Shown piece after piece: positions 38,999-46,858 of a stretch of DNA of 64,000 nt; position 1 is the first letter of the stretch, and the number at the start of each line of letters is the position of its first letter. A program made the position numbers and the translations under genes. The DNA is from a virus: positions 106,084-170,083 of the IMG/VR virus record IMGVR_UViG_3300028827_000129, one strand, 5' to 3'. The notes beneath the pieces were generated by a model that was not told the origin of the DNA, did no database searches, and saw only the letters and a list, made by a program, of their open reading frames with translations.

Positions 38999-41526
38999 TA
39001 GATAAAGTTCGTCAAGATTTTATATTAGGCAATTTAATTAAAGATAAAATAAAGTTAGGAGAATCCTTACTTATTACTGAGTTATTAAGTGAACTAGAGG
39101 AAATTGTCACTGATAAGGATTTATCCACTTCTTTTTTTGATGCAAAAGAGCATGAAGTCTCTTTTAATGAGCTGTCAAGTGCATCTAAATTTAATCGAAC
39201 TGTAGAGCAAATTTTTACAGAGATAAAGTTTTTAGAGTCGTCAATAGCCGCAACGGCTGTTAATGCCCATGAAAATCATATTAATAACGTCTCTAAATAT
39301 AAGGCTATACAACAGCGCATAAAGGAATTACGTAGCCGAATAGAAAATCTTTTGCTCTTAAATAAAGATACTGCTGGCTTTGTAAAGTTTGTAGGCGACA
39401 ATTTTTCAGATTTATCAAAAGTTGACCTATCTAAAACTACAGCAAATGTTGATGCAAAAACTGGTGTTGTAACACTATCTACGTCAGATAGTGTTACAAA
39501 TTATAAATCCCGCATTAATAATAATTTGTTTAGTACAAGTTTTAAAGTACTTTCTGCTAAAGAAGCTCCTTCTGGTATAGTTGAGCTACCTGGCTCTTCT
39601 ATTAAGAATGCTTTATCTGAAAGTGATGCTGTTTGGCATACAATTTTGCGATTCGTAAATAGTGTAGGTAGGGTTTCTGTAGAAGTATTATTTACATTTG
39701 AAAATAAAACAGATATAAGCAGTCTTTTTATTGATCTTCATGGTAATGTGTCTTCTGGTGTTATTGTTACGGTTCAGCATAGCGAAGACGGATATAATTG
39801 GTATAATGTCGATGGCGCAGATTCATCGAGAAATGTGATTAATAATTCTCTTTTTGTATTCAAGCAAATTAGTCCTAAATATTTAAGACTGATATTGACT
39901 AAGGAAACATACGACTATATTGATGCTGGATTTTATCATTATGAATTCGGGGCCAAGGAGATAAGTATTTACCACAATGCTTTTGTCAATGAATCTGTAC
40001 TATATTCCAAGCCGTTATCTCTTTTCGTAGATGATACAAAGTACAAATTTACAGGGTGTTCATTGCAGGTATGTCAAAAAACTCCTGGCAATTCCAAAAT
40101 TAAATATGAGGTAAGCTTTGATGATGGCACATACCAACCAATTGGCCCGTTGAATACAAATACTTCTGATCCGCTTATAGCTACAGTTAGTAACACCCCT
40201 GACTATACAAGATATGCAAGAATAGATCAGCATGGCAGGTATGATTTTAAATCCTATTCTCATATTTTATTAACAGGAGATTTAGGGAACCCCAGGTATA
40301 GTCAATCTGATGTTAGTGATGATGTTGCTATAAAAAATTCTATGAGAGTATGGAGGAATTGTGCGCATCAACATAGGAAAGCATATAAATATGGAATTGC
40401 TGCTGGGTGGGGTTACGACGGCATTAAATATTATTCATGTTATTTTTACTTGAATAATACTAAAACGTTTGATTTTGGCACATCCGCCTGCGAGATTGAC
40501 GGCAAGATTGTTACAGGTTCCGTTACAATTAAGCCCGGTGTGCATAAGTTTAGGACATCACAGACAAATTGGTTTGATGTTAGTAGGTATAGTGATGATG
40601 TATTAGCCCCGTACAACCATAAGAATATCATAGAAGGATTGAGTGCAGATATAGTTCAGGCCGAAGATGGGAAGTTCTACAAATGTATAAAAGATCATGT
40701 TTCTACTAACGATAATAAGCCAGGAGTAGGCGGAGGCAATAATCAATCTGATTGTTGGGTATTTGTGTATTCAGACAAGCGCGGCGGTGAATTAATTTGG
40801 GGTCTTGACGAAAATTACTATAGCCAAAAAGATTACTATCAAGGCGCGGATCTTAATGCTGAATTATTGATGACCGAAACATCTTTAATTGATTTTGAAT
40901 CTAATATAGATTCTAATGATTATTCTAAATTTGCAATAGTTAATTTAGGACATGCTAAGCGCTTGATTGTAAATTACGACATTTATAATCATGATGCAAA
41001 CGTATTGGATGAGCTTTTTGTAATACAGTGGAAAGAGGAAGAAGCTTCGGCATCAGAAATCAAATTAAAAGCAACATTGATTTCTGATGGGGAAAATTAC
41101 CCTACCCTGGGTGAATATATGATAAAGCTAGGTAATCCTGTCGTATTTATAGACTCCGAACTTATAAAGGGGGATTATATAGAACCTGTCCCTCCACAGG
41201 TTACCGGGTTTTCCGCATCTTTAGTTAATAAAGACGTAATTAGCTTTACATGGGATAAGATACAACCTAATAGTGGATGGGGCGAAGCTTTACCGGCTCC
41301 AAGGTACGAAATCAGGCGAGGTAAAAATTGGGCAGAGTCAGAGTTAGTTGATACAGCAATATCATGGTCGTCTGAATGGAAGACATATATAACGCCTGCT
41401 GATAAGGCTGCTGCAAAGTCGAACCCTATTAATGATGATGTAACTTATCTAATTCGTGCATATAACTCTATGGGGTACAGTGAATTAGTGGCTTCTACTA
41501 CTATTAGCTTAACTGGGGCACTATAA
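38995..41526 (+). CDS. Coiled-coil plus discoidin-like tail protein (3 of 3) with fibronectin III end
   Basis: This 843-aa protein starts at ATG 38995 in an ATGA overlap. The coiled coil spans about residues 78-130 (EQIFTEIKFLESSIAA, IQQRIKELRSRIENLL). The discoidin-like domain (about 235-335) has HSEDGYNWYNVDG and KYLRLILTKETYDY. A cysteine-containing sandwich follows (FTGCSLQVCQKTPG). The last about 115 residues are fibronectin III-like: PPQVTGFSASLVN, ISFTWDK, YEIRRGKNW and YLIRAYNSMGYSE. Together with the two preceding genes it forms a tandem family that probably builds part of the adhesion apparatus. Confidence 0.5.
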   Translation: MIDKVRQDFILGNLIKDKIKLGESLLITELLSELEEIVTDKDLSTSFFDAKEHEVSFNELSSASKFNRTVEQIFTEIKFLESSIAATAVNAHENHINNVSKYKAIQQRIKELRSRIENLLLLNKDTAGFVKFVGDNFSDLSKVDLSKTTANVDAKTGVVTLSTSDSVTNYKSRINNNLFSTSFKVLSAKEAPSGIVELPGSSIKNALSESDAVWHTILRFVNSVGRVSVEVLFTFENKTDISSLFIDLHGNVSSGVIVTVQHSEDGYNWYNVDGADSSRNVINNSLFVFKQISPKYLRLILTKETYDYIDAGFYHYEFGAKEISIYHNAFVNESVLYSKPLSLFVDDTKYKFTGCSLQVCQKTPGNSKIKYEVSFDDGTYQPIGPLNTNTSDPLIATVSNTPDYTRYARIDQHGRYDFKSYSHILLTGDLGNPRYSQSDVSDDVAIKNSMRVWRNCAHQHRKAYKYGIAAGWGYDGIKYYSCYFYLNNTKTFDFGTSACEIDGKIVTGSVTIKPGVHKFRTSQTNWFDVSRYSDDVLAPYNHKNIIEGLSADIVQAEDGKFYKCIKDHVSTNDNKPGVGGGNNQSDCWVFVYSDKRGGELIWGLDENYYSQKDYYQGADLNAELLMTETSLIDFESNIDSNDYSKFAIVNLGHAKRLIVNYDIYNHDANVLDELFVIQWKEEEASASEIKLKATLISDGENYPTLGEYMIKLGNPVVFIDSELIKGDYIEPVPPQVTGFSASLVNKDVISFTWDKIQPNSGWGEALPAPRYEIRRGKNWAESELVDTAISWSSEWKTYITPADKAAAKSNPINDDVTYLIRAYNSMGYSELVASTTISLTGAL

Positions 41527-41527
41527 T
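41522..41527 (+). promoter_or_regulatory. Possible -10 element before the short fibre gene
   Basis: TATAAT at the end of the previous gene is followed by ATAATAAGAAGGAG, which includes the ribosome site of the gene at 41548. I see no -35 box. It would place a start site a few bases before the ribosome site. Confidence 0.25.
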
Positions 41528-41547
41528 ATAATAAGAAGGAGATAATA

Positions 41548-42177
41548 ATGCCTAAGCCTAGAGACATACAACTTTCCTTTGTTCATCCACATTTCCCTGA
41601 AAGCAAACCTGCGTCAACAAGGGAAATGAATTTGGTTTTTGGTGATATCCAAAACGATCTGAAAGCGATTACCTATGAGTTTAATAATGTTATTCTCCCT
41701 TTATTGAAAACTTTACCATATTCGCCTGTTGATCCGAATGTTGATGCATTTGATAGCGCGACTGGTGCATTAGACGGTAAACATATCTATGTTGACGAAC
41801 ATGTAACCAGTGGCGCGTATTATAACGCCAAAGACAATGTCCCAAAAACAATATATGAGGTTTTTGCTGAATTTAAGACTAGATTAGATGATTTAGATGC
41901 TAAATATAATGGCAATTTAAAAAATGCAGATAAAGTTGACGGGTTTGATGCCAGTATGTCTCCGGGGTCTGGTACAATACCAGTGACAGATCAAAATGGC
42001 GACTTAAATTTACCTAGTGGTTCTGTAAATTGTAATGGTTATTTGGCTATTGCTGATGGAATGAGCGAACCTGCAACTGCTGTTGGGAAAGCTATTATTT
42101 ATGTAGATCAAACATCTGGCGATTTAATGGTAAAATTCTCTGATGGGACTATAAAGACGATTGTTGTTGATACATAA
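41548..42177 (+). CDS. Short tail fibre-like protein
   Basis: This is a 209-aa protein with the strong site AAGAAGGAG before ATG 41548. A helical N-terminal half (STREMNLVFGDIQNDLKAI) leads to a coiled-coil-prone stretch (EVFAEFKTRLDDLDAKYNG). Then come NADKVDGFDAS (about residues 131-141), the fibre-type motif also seen in the 928-aa fibre, and TDQNGDLNLPSG. The end (AIIYVDQTSGDLMVKFSDG) looks like a small beta cap. This is typical of short trimeric fibres. It is the penultimate gene before the module terminator. Confidence 0.6.
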   Translation: MPKPRDIQLSFVHPHFPESKPASTREMNLVFGDIQNDLKAITYEFNNVILPLLKTLPYSPVDPNVDAFDSATGALDGKHIYVDEHVTSGAYYNAKDNVPKTIYEVFAEFKTRLDDLDAKYNGNLKNADKVDGFDASMSPGSGTIPVTDQNGDLNLPSGSVNCNGYLAIADGMSEPATAVGKAIIYVDQTSGDLMVKFSDGTIKTIVVDT

Positions 42178-42189
42178 GGAGAATAGTTA

Positions 42190-42387
42190 ATGGCTATTAC
42201 TGATGAAGAATTTTTAACACTACAAGAAGCAGTAAATGATTTAATAGATGTTGTTAATGCAGCATTGGTAACTAAGTTACAGTGGCAGCAAGTAAATAGC
42301 ATCTTCGAGGCAGAACTTAACTCCATCAAAGAAAGACTTGATAAAATCGAGTCTGACATCAAGATCCTACAATCCTTCCACAATTAA
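42190..42387 (+). CDS. Small coiled-coil protein at module end
   Basis: This is a 65-aa protein with the strong site AAGGAG before ATG 42190. Nearly the whole sequence is helical with heptad spacing (LQEAVNDLIDVVNAALVTKL, then IFEAELNSIKERLDKIESDI), so a coiled coil is likely. Small coiled-coil proteins next to fibres are often trimerisation aids or fibre chaperones. It ends two bases inside the terminator stem, so it is the last gene of the tail transcript. The family is not recognised. Confidence 0.5.
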   Translation: MAITDEEFLTLQEAVNDLIDVVNAALVTKLQWQQVNSIFEAELNSIKERLDKIESDIKILQSFHN

Positions 42388-42417
42388 AGTAGGCATAATG
42401 CCTACTTTTCTTTTTCT
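42386..42417 (+). terminator. Rho-independent terminator closing the tail module
   Basis: AAAGTAGGCAT (42386-42396) and ATGCCTACTTT (42398-42408) are exact inverted repeats about a single central base, followed by a T-rich run (TTTTCTTTTT). The first arm overlaps the stop codon of the 65-aa gene. The hairpin with its T-run is a standard intrinsic terminator. It separates the tail operon from the replication block. Confidence 0.9.
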
Positions 42418-42420
42418 GTA

Positions 42421-42429
42421 TGTTATAAT
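42421..42429 (+). promoter_or_regulatory. Extended -10 promoter for the replication block
   Basis: TGTTATAAT matches the extended -10 consensus TGnTATAAT. It lies directly after the terminator, so the terminator's T-rich segment takes the -35 place and no good -35 hexamer is visible. The gene at 42459 begins 30 bases downstream with its own GAGAGGTG ribosome site. It is a plausible vegetative-sigma promoter for the nuclease and downstream genes. Confidence 0.65.
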
Positions 42430-42458
42430 AATATAAAATTTAAAAAGAGAGGTGTTCT

Positions 42459-44348
42459 ATGCCCAAATTACCTTATTTTAATTTATTTGAACTAACAGAC
42501 AAACAATTACTTAACCCAATTGAATTATATCCACCAAGGTCTAAAAATTTAAGACCTTCTGAAGCTTCTATTATTAATAGGGTTACTGGGGAGCCATCAG
42601 GGAAATGCGCTAGGGCTGTTTATTATAGGCTCATGGACGCTCCTATTACAGATCCGCCATTGCCGAAGATGTACTATACTTGGATGATGGGGAAGCTTTT
42701 TGAAGATAGATTAGTAGAAGAGTGGAAAAAGATGGGCTTATATGTAGCTAATTCTGTTAGGTTTTATAATGGAAGATACCATTTGTCCGGCGAATTAGAC
42801 TGCGTGATTAAACATCCAGACATCCCTGATCAACTAATAGGACTAGAAGTAAAAACTGGATATGGTTATAATTATGAAAAGCAAGTAATAGGCACAATTA
42901 ATACAATGGGGCAGCCTAAGATTGAGAACTTATTACAGGCCTCAATATATTTAAATGAATTTAAGCATTCTATTGCTATGTTTAAAATCCCGTGTATGAC
43001 AAGAGATTCTATGAAAAGAGCGGAGTTTGATATAGAATTAATTGATGGAGGCAAGAGGGTAACAGTAAATGGTAAGGTTCAACATGCCTTCTTGATAGAA
43101 GATATTTATAATCGCTTTGATTATATGTGGGAGCATTATGAAAAACAAATTATTCCTCAAAGAGACTACATGCTTAAATGGGATGATGAAACCATAGAAC
43201 GCAAATATGATTCTGGAGATTTATCTGAAAGTGCCTATAAGAAATTTAAAGGCGCTAGGAGGCCAGATACACGTGAAAAGTACCGTCCTGGCGATTGGCA
43301 GTGTTTTGCTCCTAGAACATTAGTGTGGATGTCTAATGGTGAAATGAAGACGATCAAAGACATAAAAGTAGGAGATGAAGTTGTCAGCATTGATGGTCCT
43401 ACAAAAGTAGTTAAAGTAGGGAGTAAGACGACTAATAGTAAAATGGTTACAGTTAAGCCAGCAGGCACACTTGGTGTGGATTGTACTGAAGATCATAAGT
43501 GGTTGATTGGGTCTTGGGACAATTGGGATGAATTTTGTCGCATGGAAACGATTAACCCTAAATTAATGCAGGCAAAGGATATTATTGCTTTTGATGGTAA
43601 AGAAAATATAGACAGGGTAGACGTAGTCTTTATTCCTGTTATTGATTTTTCGTATGAGTCAGATTTAACCATAGAACTATGTGAATTTTTAGGTTATTAT
43701 GCAGCTTTAGGGGACTTAGAAGATCTCAAATATGATAGAGTGACTTTTGTTTTAGACTCTGATAACATGGCCGTTGTAGACAAGATCGTTGAGTTAGGCA
43801 TAAATTTATCAGATAAAAATTCTTGCAACATTGCCTTGACCCATGATGTAGATGGCAAAGAAATTTTGAAAATAATTTTCAGATCTAAAAAATTATTAAA
43901 TTATGTGAGAAAAAATATTATTGGAGACAATAATGAAAATAAAACACTGAGCCACAATATCATGGGCTTGGATCATTGGTCTACAGACGTTTTTTTAAGT
44001 GCTGTTGCTGCTGGACATCAGAATATCGTTAAAGTGGCATCTAAAATTTTAAGCTTACAATATCAACAACTTTTTTGGAAAGTTGATGTCCCAGTTGTAG
44101 TGAAACATATTGACGGCATTGGATATTCGATACAGTTTACTGTTCTTGAAAGTGTAAAATTAGTAAGAGTTTTCAATAAAAAATTTGCAGCATTAAGAAT
44201 AGAAGATGTTATAAGTACAGAAAAGACAGATAAAGTTTACGATATAGAAGTTGATAGTACACATCATGTATTTGCAACAAGTGGAGGATTAGCCAGCAAT
44301 TGCAGTTATTGTCAATATAAAACTTACTGCTGGTCTAGCGACAAATAA
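42459..44348 (+). CDS. Cas4/RecB-like iron-sulfur nuclease, interrupted by an intein
   Basis: This 629-aa precursor starts at ATG 42459 behind GAGAGGTG. The host part carries a PD-(D/E)XK nuclease core: GELDCVI with Asp114, then LEVKTGYG with Glu130 and Lys132. SGKCARAVYYRLM (Cys50) and the C-terminal CSYCQYKTYC (Cys615, Cys618, Cys624) together give the four-cysteine [4Fe-4S] pattern of Cas4 and AddB-type proteins. These process DNA ends during recombination or replication. Residues 282-614 form an intein, leaving about 296 aa after splicing. It is the first gene after a terminator and an extended -10 promoter, upstream of the primase-helicase, so a role in DNA replication or repair is inferred. 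Confidence 0.8.
   Translation: MPKLPYFNLFELTDKQLLNPIELYPPRSKNLRPSEASIINRVTGEPSGKCARAVYYRLMDAPITDPPLPKMYYTWMMGKLFEDRLVEEWKKMGLYVANSVRFYNGRYHLSGELDCVIKHPDIPDQLIGLEVKTGYGYNYEKQVIGTINTMGQPKIENLLQASIYLNEFKHSIAMFKIPCMTRDSMKRAEFDIELIDGGKRVTVNGKVQHAFLIEDIYNRFDYMWEHYEKQIIPQRDYMLKWDDETIERKYDSGDLSESAYKKFKGARRPDTREKYRPGDWQCFAPRTLVWMSNGEMKTIKDIKVGDEVVSIDGPTKVVKVGSKTTNSKMVTVKPAGTLGVDCTEDHKWLIGSWDNWDEFCRMETINPKLMQAKDIIAFDGKENIDRVDVVFIPVIDFSYESDLTIELCEFLGYYAALGDLEDLKYDRVTFVLDSDNMAVVDKIVELGINLSDKNSCNIALTHDVDGKEILKIIFRSKKLLNYVRKNIIGDNNENKTLSHNIMGLDHWSTDVFLSAVAAGHQNIVKVASKILSLQYQQLFWKVDVPVVVKHIDGIGYSIQFTVLESVKLVRVFNKKFAALRIEDVISTEKTDKVYDIEVDSTHHVFATSGGLASNCSYCQYKTYCWSSDK
43302..44300 (+). mobile_element. Intein with eroded LAGLIDADG endonuclease domain
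   Basis: The intein runs from Cys282 to Asn614 of the nuclease precursor (333 aa). Its N-terminal block has CFAPRTLVWMSNG followed by IKVGDEVVSIDG. Block B has CTEDHKW with the conserved T-x-x-H. The end has VYDIEVDSTHHVFATSG and finishes SN before Cys615, the +1 nucleophile. The residue before the terminal Asn is Ser rather than the usual His. The middle (residues about 385-585) resembles a LAGLIDADG endonuclease: ELCEFLGYYAALGD and a second motif near VFLSAVAAG. The positions normally holding the catalytic acidic residue are Leu and Ala. Splicing is likely retained; homing activity probably is not. Confidence 0.85.
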
Positions 44349-44350
44349 TA

Positions 44351-44380
44351 TTGTTTTTGCCTTGTATTTTATGGTATAAT
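44351..44380 (+). promoter_or_regulatory. Promoter for the primase-helicase gene
   Basis: TTGTTT (44351-44356) and TATAAT (44375-44380) are 18 bases apart, with TG at 44372-44373 making an extended -10. A start site near 44387 leaves about 20 bases of leader before the GAGGTG site and ATG 44408. It lies in the gap between the nuclease and the primase-helicase genes. Confidence 0.75.
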
Positions 44381-44407
44381 ATTATCAAAAATAAAACGAG
44401 GTGTGAT

Positions 44408-46858
44408 ATGCGTTTTAATAATCTTGATACTGTAATTGCAGAGTTGAGGCCGTTTTTAAAGAATTATTTAGAAGAGCATAATATTGATACAACAAAAAAG
44501 TTTAACTGCCTTAATCCAAAGCATGAAGACGCGGACCCGTCTATGTCATTTATTCCTGACTCGAATGGCGAGGCATGCTTATGTTTTGGGTGTGGTGTTA
44601 CGGTGGACATATTTAAAGCTGCCCATTTTCTAGAGCATAAACCAATGCAAGGAAAAGGTTTTATTTATGATAATGTAATTTATTTAGCAGAAAAGTATGG
44701 CATCAAAGTAATGATGACAGAGCCTACAGATGAAGAAATTTATGAGATGTCTATTTATAGGGCATATTATGAAGCTGCAGAATATATTGCTCATACTAAG
44801 TATACAGATCTGGGATCCCGTGAGATCGCCTCTCGCGGCTGGACAGAGGATTTCTGTCGCTCCCACTATATAGGGACTGTACCAAGCTTTAAGGCCTTCA
44901 GAGAGGCTCTGAAGGCCTCTGGCTTTAAACCTTCGTTTATTGACGACATAGATCTTGGACGTGAAGATATTTTTAACGAGAATAATTTGATTTTCACAAT
45001 TTTTGACGACTTGGGGAGGCCTGTGGCTTTCGCAGCGAGGAATTTAAAATATGATGGCGTAAATGGGTTAAAATATATTAATTCTTCTGGTAAAAGAGGC
45101 GATGGCGGCCATGCCGCTACTTTATCAGGCAAATGCAATATTTACAGAAAAGGTGAAATTTTATATGGATTTAATTTAATAAAAAATCAAGGTGGTCCAT
45201 TGTATATTTTTGAAGGCTATGCAGATTGGGCCACTGCAAAATCATCTGGGGTGAATAATTGTGTAGCAGTCGGTGGAACGGCCTTTACTGAAAAGCATAT
45301 AGAGTTGTTGCAGCAATATAATCGTCGTGATATTGTTTTTGTATTTGATGCAGATAAGGGCGGCAAAGAAAGTATTTTAAGAATCTTAGATAAGGTTTTA
45401 GTTGGCTATAAAGATATTAAAGTGCATATTATTGCTTTGCCAGATGGCTATGACCCAGATGAATTTATTAGAGAACATGGTATAGAAAATTTTTACGCCT
45501 TAAAGATAAAGACTGCTTTTCAATGGCGTTTAGACCAATATACAGATATTGATGATCCTATTGACATTTGTAATACAATGGTCCCGATTATAGCTGCAGA
45601 ACCTTCAGCTGTTATGCGGGATCAAATGGTAAAAGAGTTAGCGCAATTTACGGGCATTAAAGAAAAGAATATTGATCGCGACGTAGAAAGAATTGTCAAT
45701 GCTAAAGAAAAGGAAGTTGAGAGGCGTAAAGAGGAAATTATTGATAGGACAATAAGGGAGATAAGATTTTCTGGTGGAGACGCCGCATCGATGTTATATT
45801 CTGCTGCAGAGCAGATTAAAGATATAGAGGTCGCTAACAATGAAGATTCTTATTCTAAGGAATCTTTTTTAGATCGCCTTGACAATATTAAAATTACTCA
45901 AGAAACAAAATCTTCTTGGGACGACTGTTTTGTTCTTGGAAAACAATTTAAAGAATTTGAAAATAAGATGAAAGGTGAATGGAAAAAGGACGTTTTGATA
46001 TTAGTTGGCGGGAGTCCGAATAGCGGCAAAACAACATTTTTGTCTAATTTATCATTAGATATAGCCATGAATAATGATGACGCGCTGGTAATTTTTCACA
46101 CTATCGATGACACAATGGAACAATTTGTCCCCCGCTTAGTTACTGCTTTATATGGTGAACCAGATAGCGGCCTAACGATAAATAAAGTAAAGAATCCGAA
46201 TTTGTATGATGATGTGGATGAGATCAAGGACAAGCGTGAAATAGGCTATAGACGATTAAAGGCTTTAGTAGAGCAAAATAAGTATGTTGTTAAAGATGCC
46301 AATGACGGTACTGGTTTTGCTTACATTGAATCATTGATTAAATATTACATTGATCGCTATCCAGATAAACAAATAGTTTACTTTTTAGATAATTTGCATA
46401 AAATTTATGGATTCGACAACAGTAAAGAAGAAAGAGTTAAGTGGCGGACTATTTCACAGAACATGAAGCGTCTTGCTACTAAATATCATATACCAGTTTT
46501 ATGTTCTATTGAGTATCGGAAGCTACAGCATGGAGCTAGGCCTTCTAATAATGATATTTTGGAATCTGTTCAATTTGAATATGATGCCAATTTGATTTTA
46601 CATTTATATAATGAATTGCATTCTTTACGAACAGATTCTGTTTTATACACACTGAGCGAAACGACAAGAAATCAAATTCCTATTGTTGAAGTCATTTTCG
46701 GCAAAAATAAGATTACAGATTTTAAAGATAGCTTATATTTTAATTTTTATACTGACCAAAATATATATGAACGGGTTGATAGAGATTTTGTATTTAGTTT
46801 AAAACGCAGTGTTGATAGCGATCAACAAAAAGGATGGCGTACAGGAGGCTATGCATAA
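44408..46858 (+). CDS. Bifunctional DNA primase-helicase (T7 gp4-like architecture)
   Basis: This 816-aa protein starts at ATG 44408, four bases after GAGGTG and downstream of a promoter; an in-frame TTG at 44351 lies inside the promoter and is rejected. Domains in order: a zinc-binding primase finger (Cys34, His39, Cys57/Cys59, Cys62); a primase core with TOPRIM motifs FEGYAD (Glu269) and FDADKGG (Asp314, Asp316); and a RecA-like helicase with Walker A GGSPNSGKTT (about 534-543) and Walker B VYFLDNL (Asp661). It primes lagging-strand synthesis and unwinds the fork. At 816 aa it is longer than T7 gp4, with a linker of about 150 aa. It may be the main replicative primase-helicase. Confidence 0.85.
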   Translation: MRFNNLDTVIAELRPFLKNYLEEHNIDTTKKFNCLNPKHEDADPSMSFIPDSNGEACLCFGCGVTVDIFKAAHFLEHKPMQGKGFIYDNVIYLAEKYGIKVMMTEPTDEEIYEMSIYRAYYEAAEYIAHTKYTDLGSREIASRGWTEDFCRSHYIGTVPSFKAFREALKASGFKPSFIDDIDLGREDIFNENNLIFTIFDDLGRPVAFAARNLKYDGVNGLKYINSSGKRGDGGHAATLSGKCNIYRKGEILYGFNLIKNQGGPLYIFEGYADWATAKSSGVNNCVAVGGTAFTEKHIELLQQYNRRDIVFVFDADKGGKESILRILDKVLVGYKDIKVHIIALPDGYDPDEFIREHGIENFYALKIKTAFQWRLDQYTDIDDPIDICNTMVPIIAAEPSAVMRDQMVKELAQFTGIKEKNIDRDVERIVNAKEKEVERRKEEIIDRTIREIRFSGGDAASMLYSAAEQIKDIEVANNEDSYSKESFLDRLDNIKITQETKSSWDDCFVLGKQFKEFENKMKGEWKKDVLILVGGSPNSGKTTFLSNLSLDIAMNNDDALVIFHTIDDTMEQFVPRLVTALYGEPDSGLTINKVKNPNLYDDVDEIKDKREIGYRRLKALVEQNKYVVKDANDGTGFAYIESLIKYYIDRYPDKQIVYFLDNLHKIYGFDNSKEERVKWRTISQNMKRLATKYHIPVLCSIEYRKLQHGARPSNNDILESVQFEYDANLILHLYNELHSLRTDSVLYTLSETTRNQIPIVEVIFGKNKITDFKDSLYFNFYTDQNIYERVDRDFVFSLKRSVDSDQQKGWRTGGYA
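44812..44918 (+). repeat. Cluster of palindromes inside the primase-helicase gene
   Basis: Four structured elements lie in 107 bases: GGGATCCC (44812-44819); an 8-bp stem with one G-U pair (44818-44825 with 44831-44838); GACAGA with TCTGTC (44842-44847 with 44853-44858); and a perfect 12-bp stem with a 3-base loop (44892-44903 with 44907-44918). The first two are mutually exclusive by two bases. They may act as RNA structure or as a DNA origin signal. No iterated direct repeats were seen. Confidence 0.6.

Noticed and set aside
44351-44407. TTG at 44351 as the start of the primase-helicase
   Set aside because: It lies inside a promoter and lacks a ribosome site; ATG 44408 follows GAGGTG and begins the conserved primase finger region.
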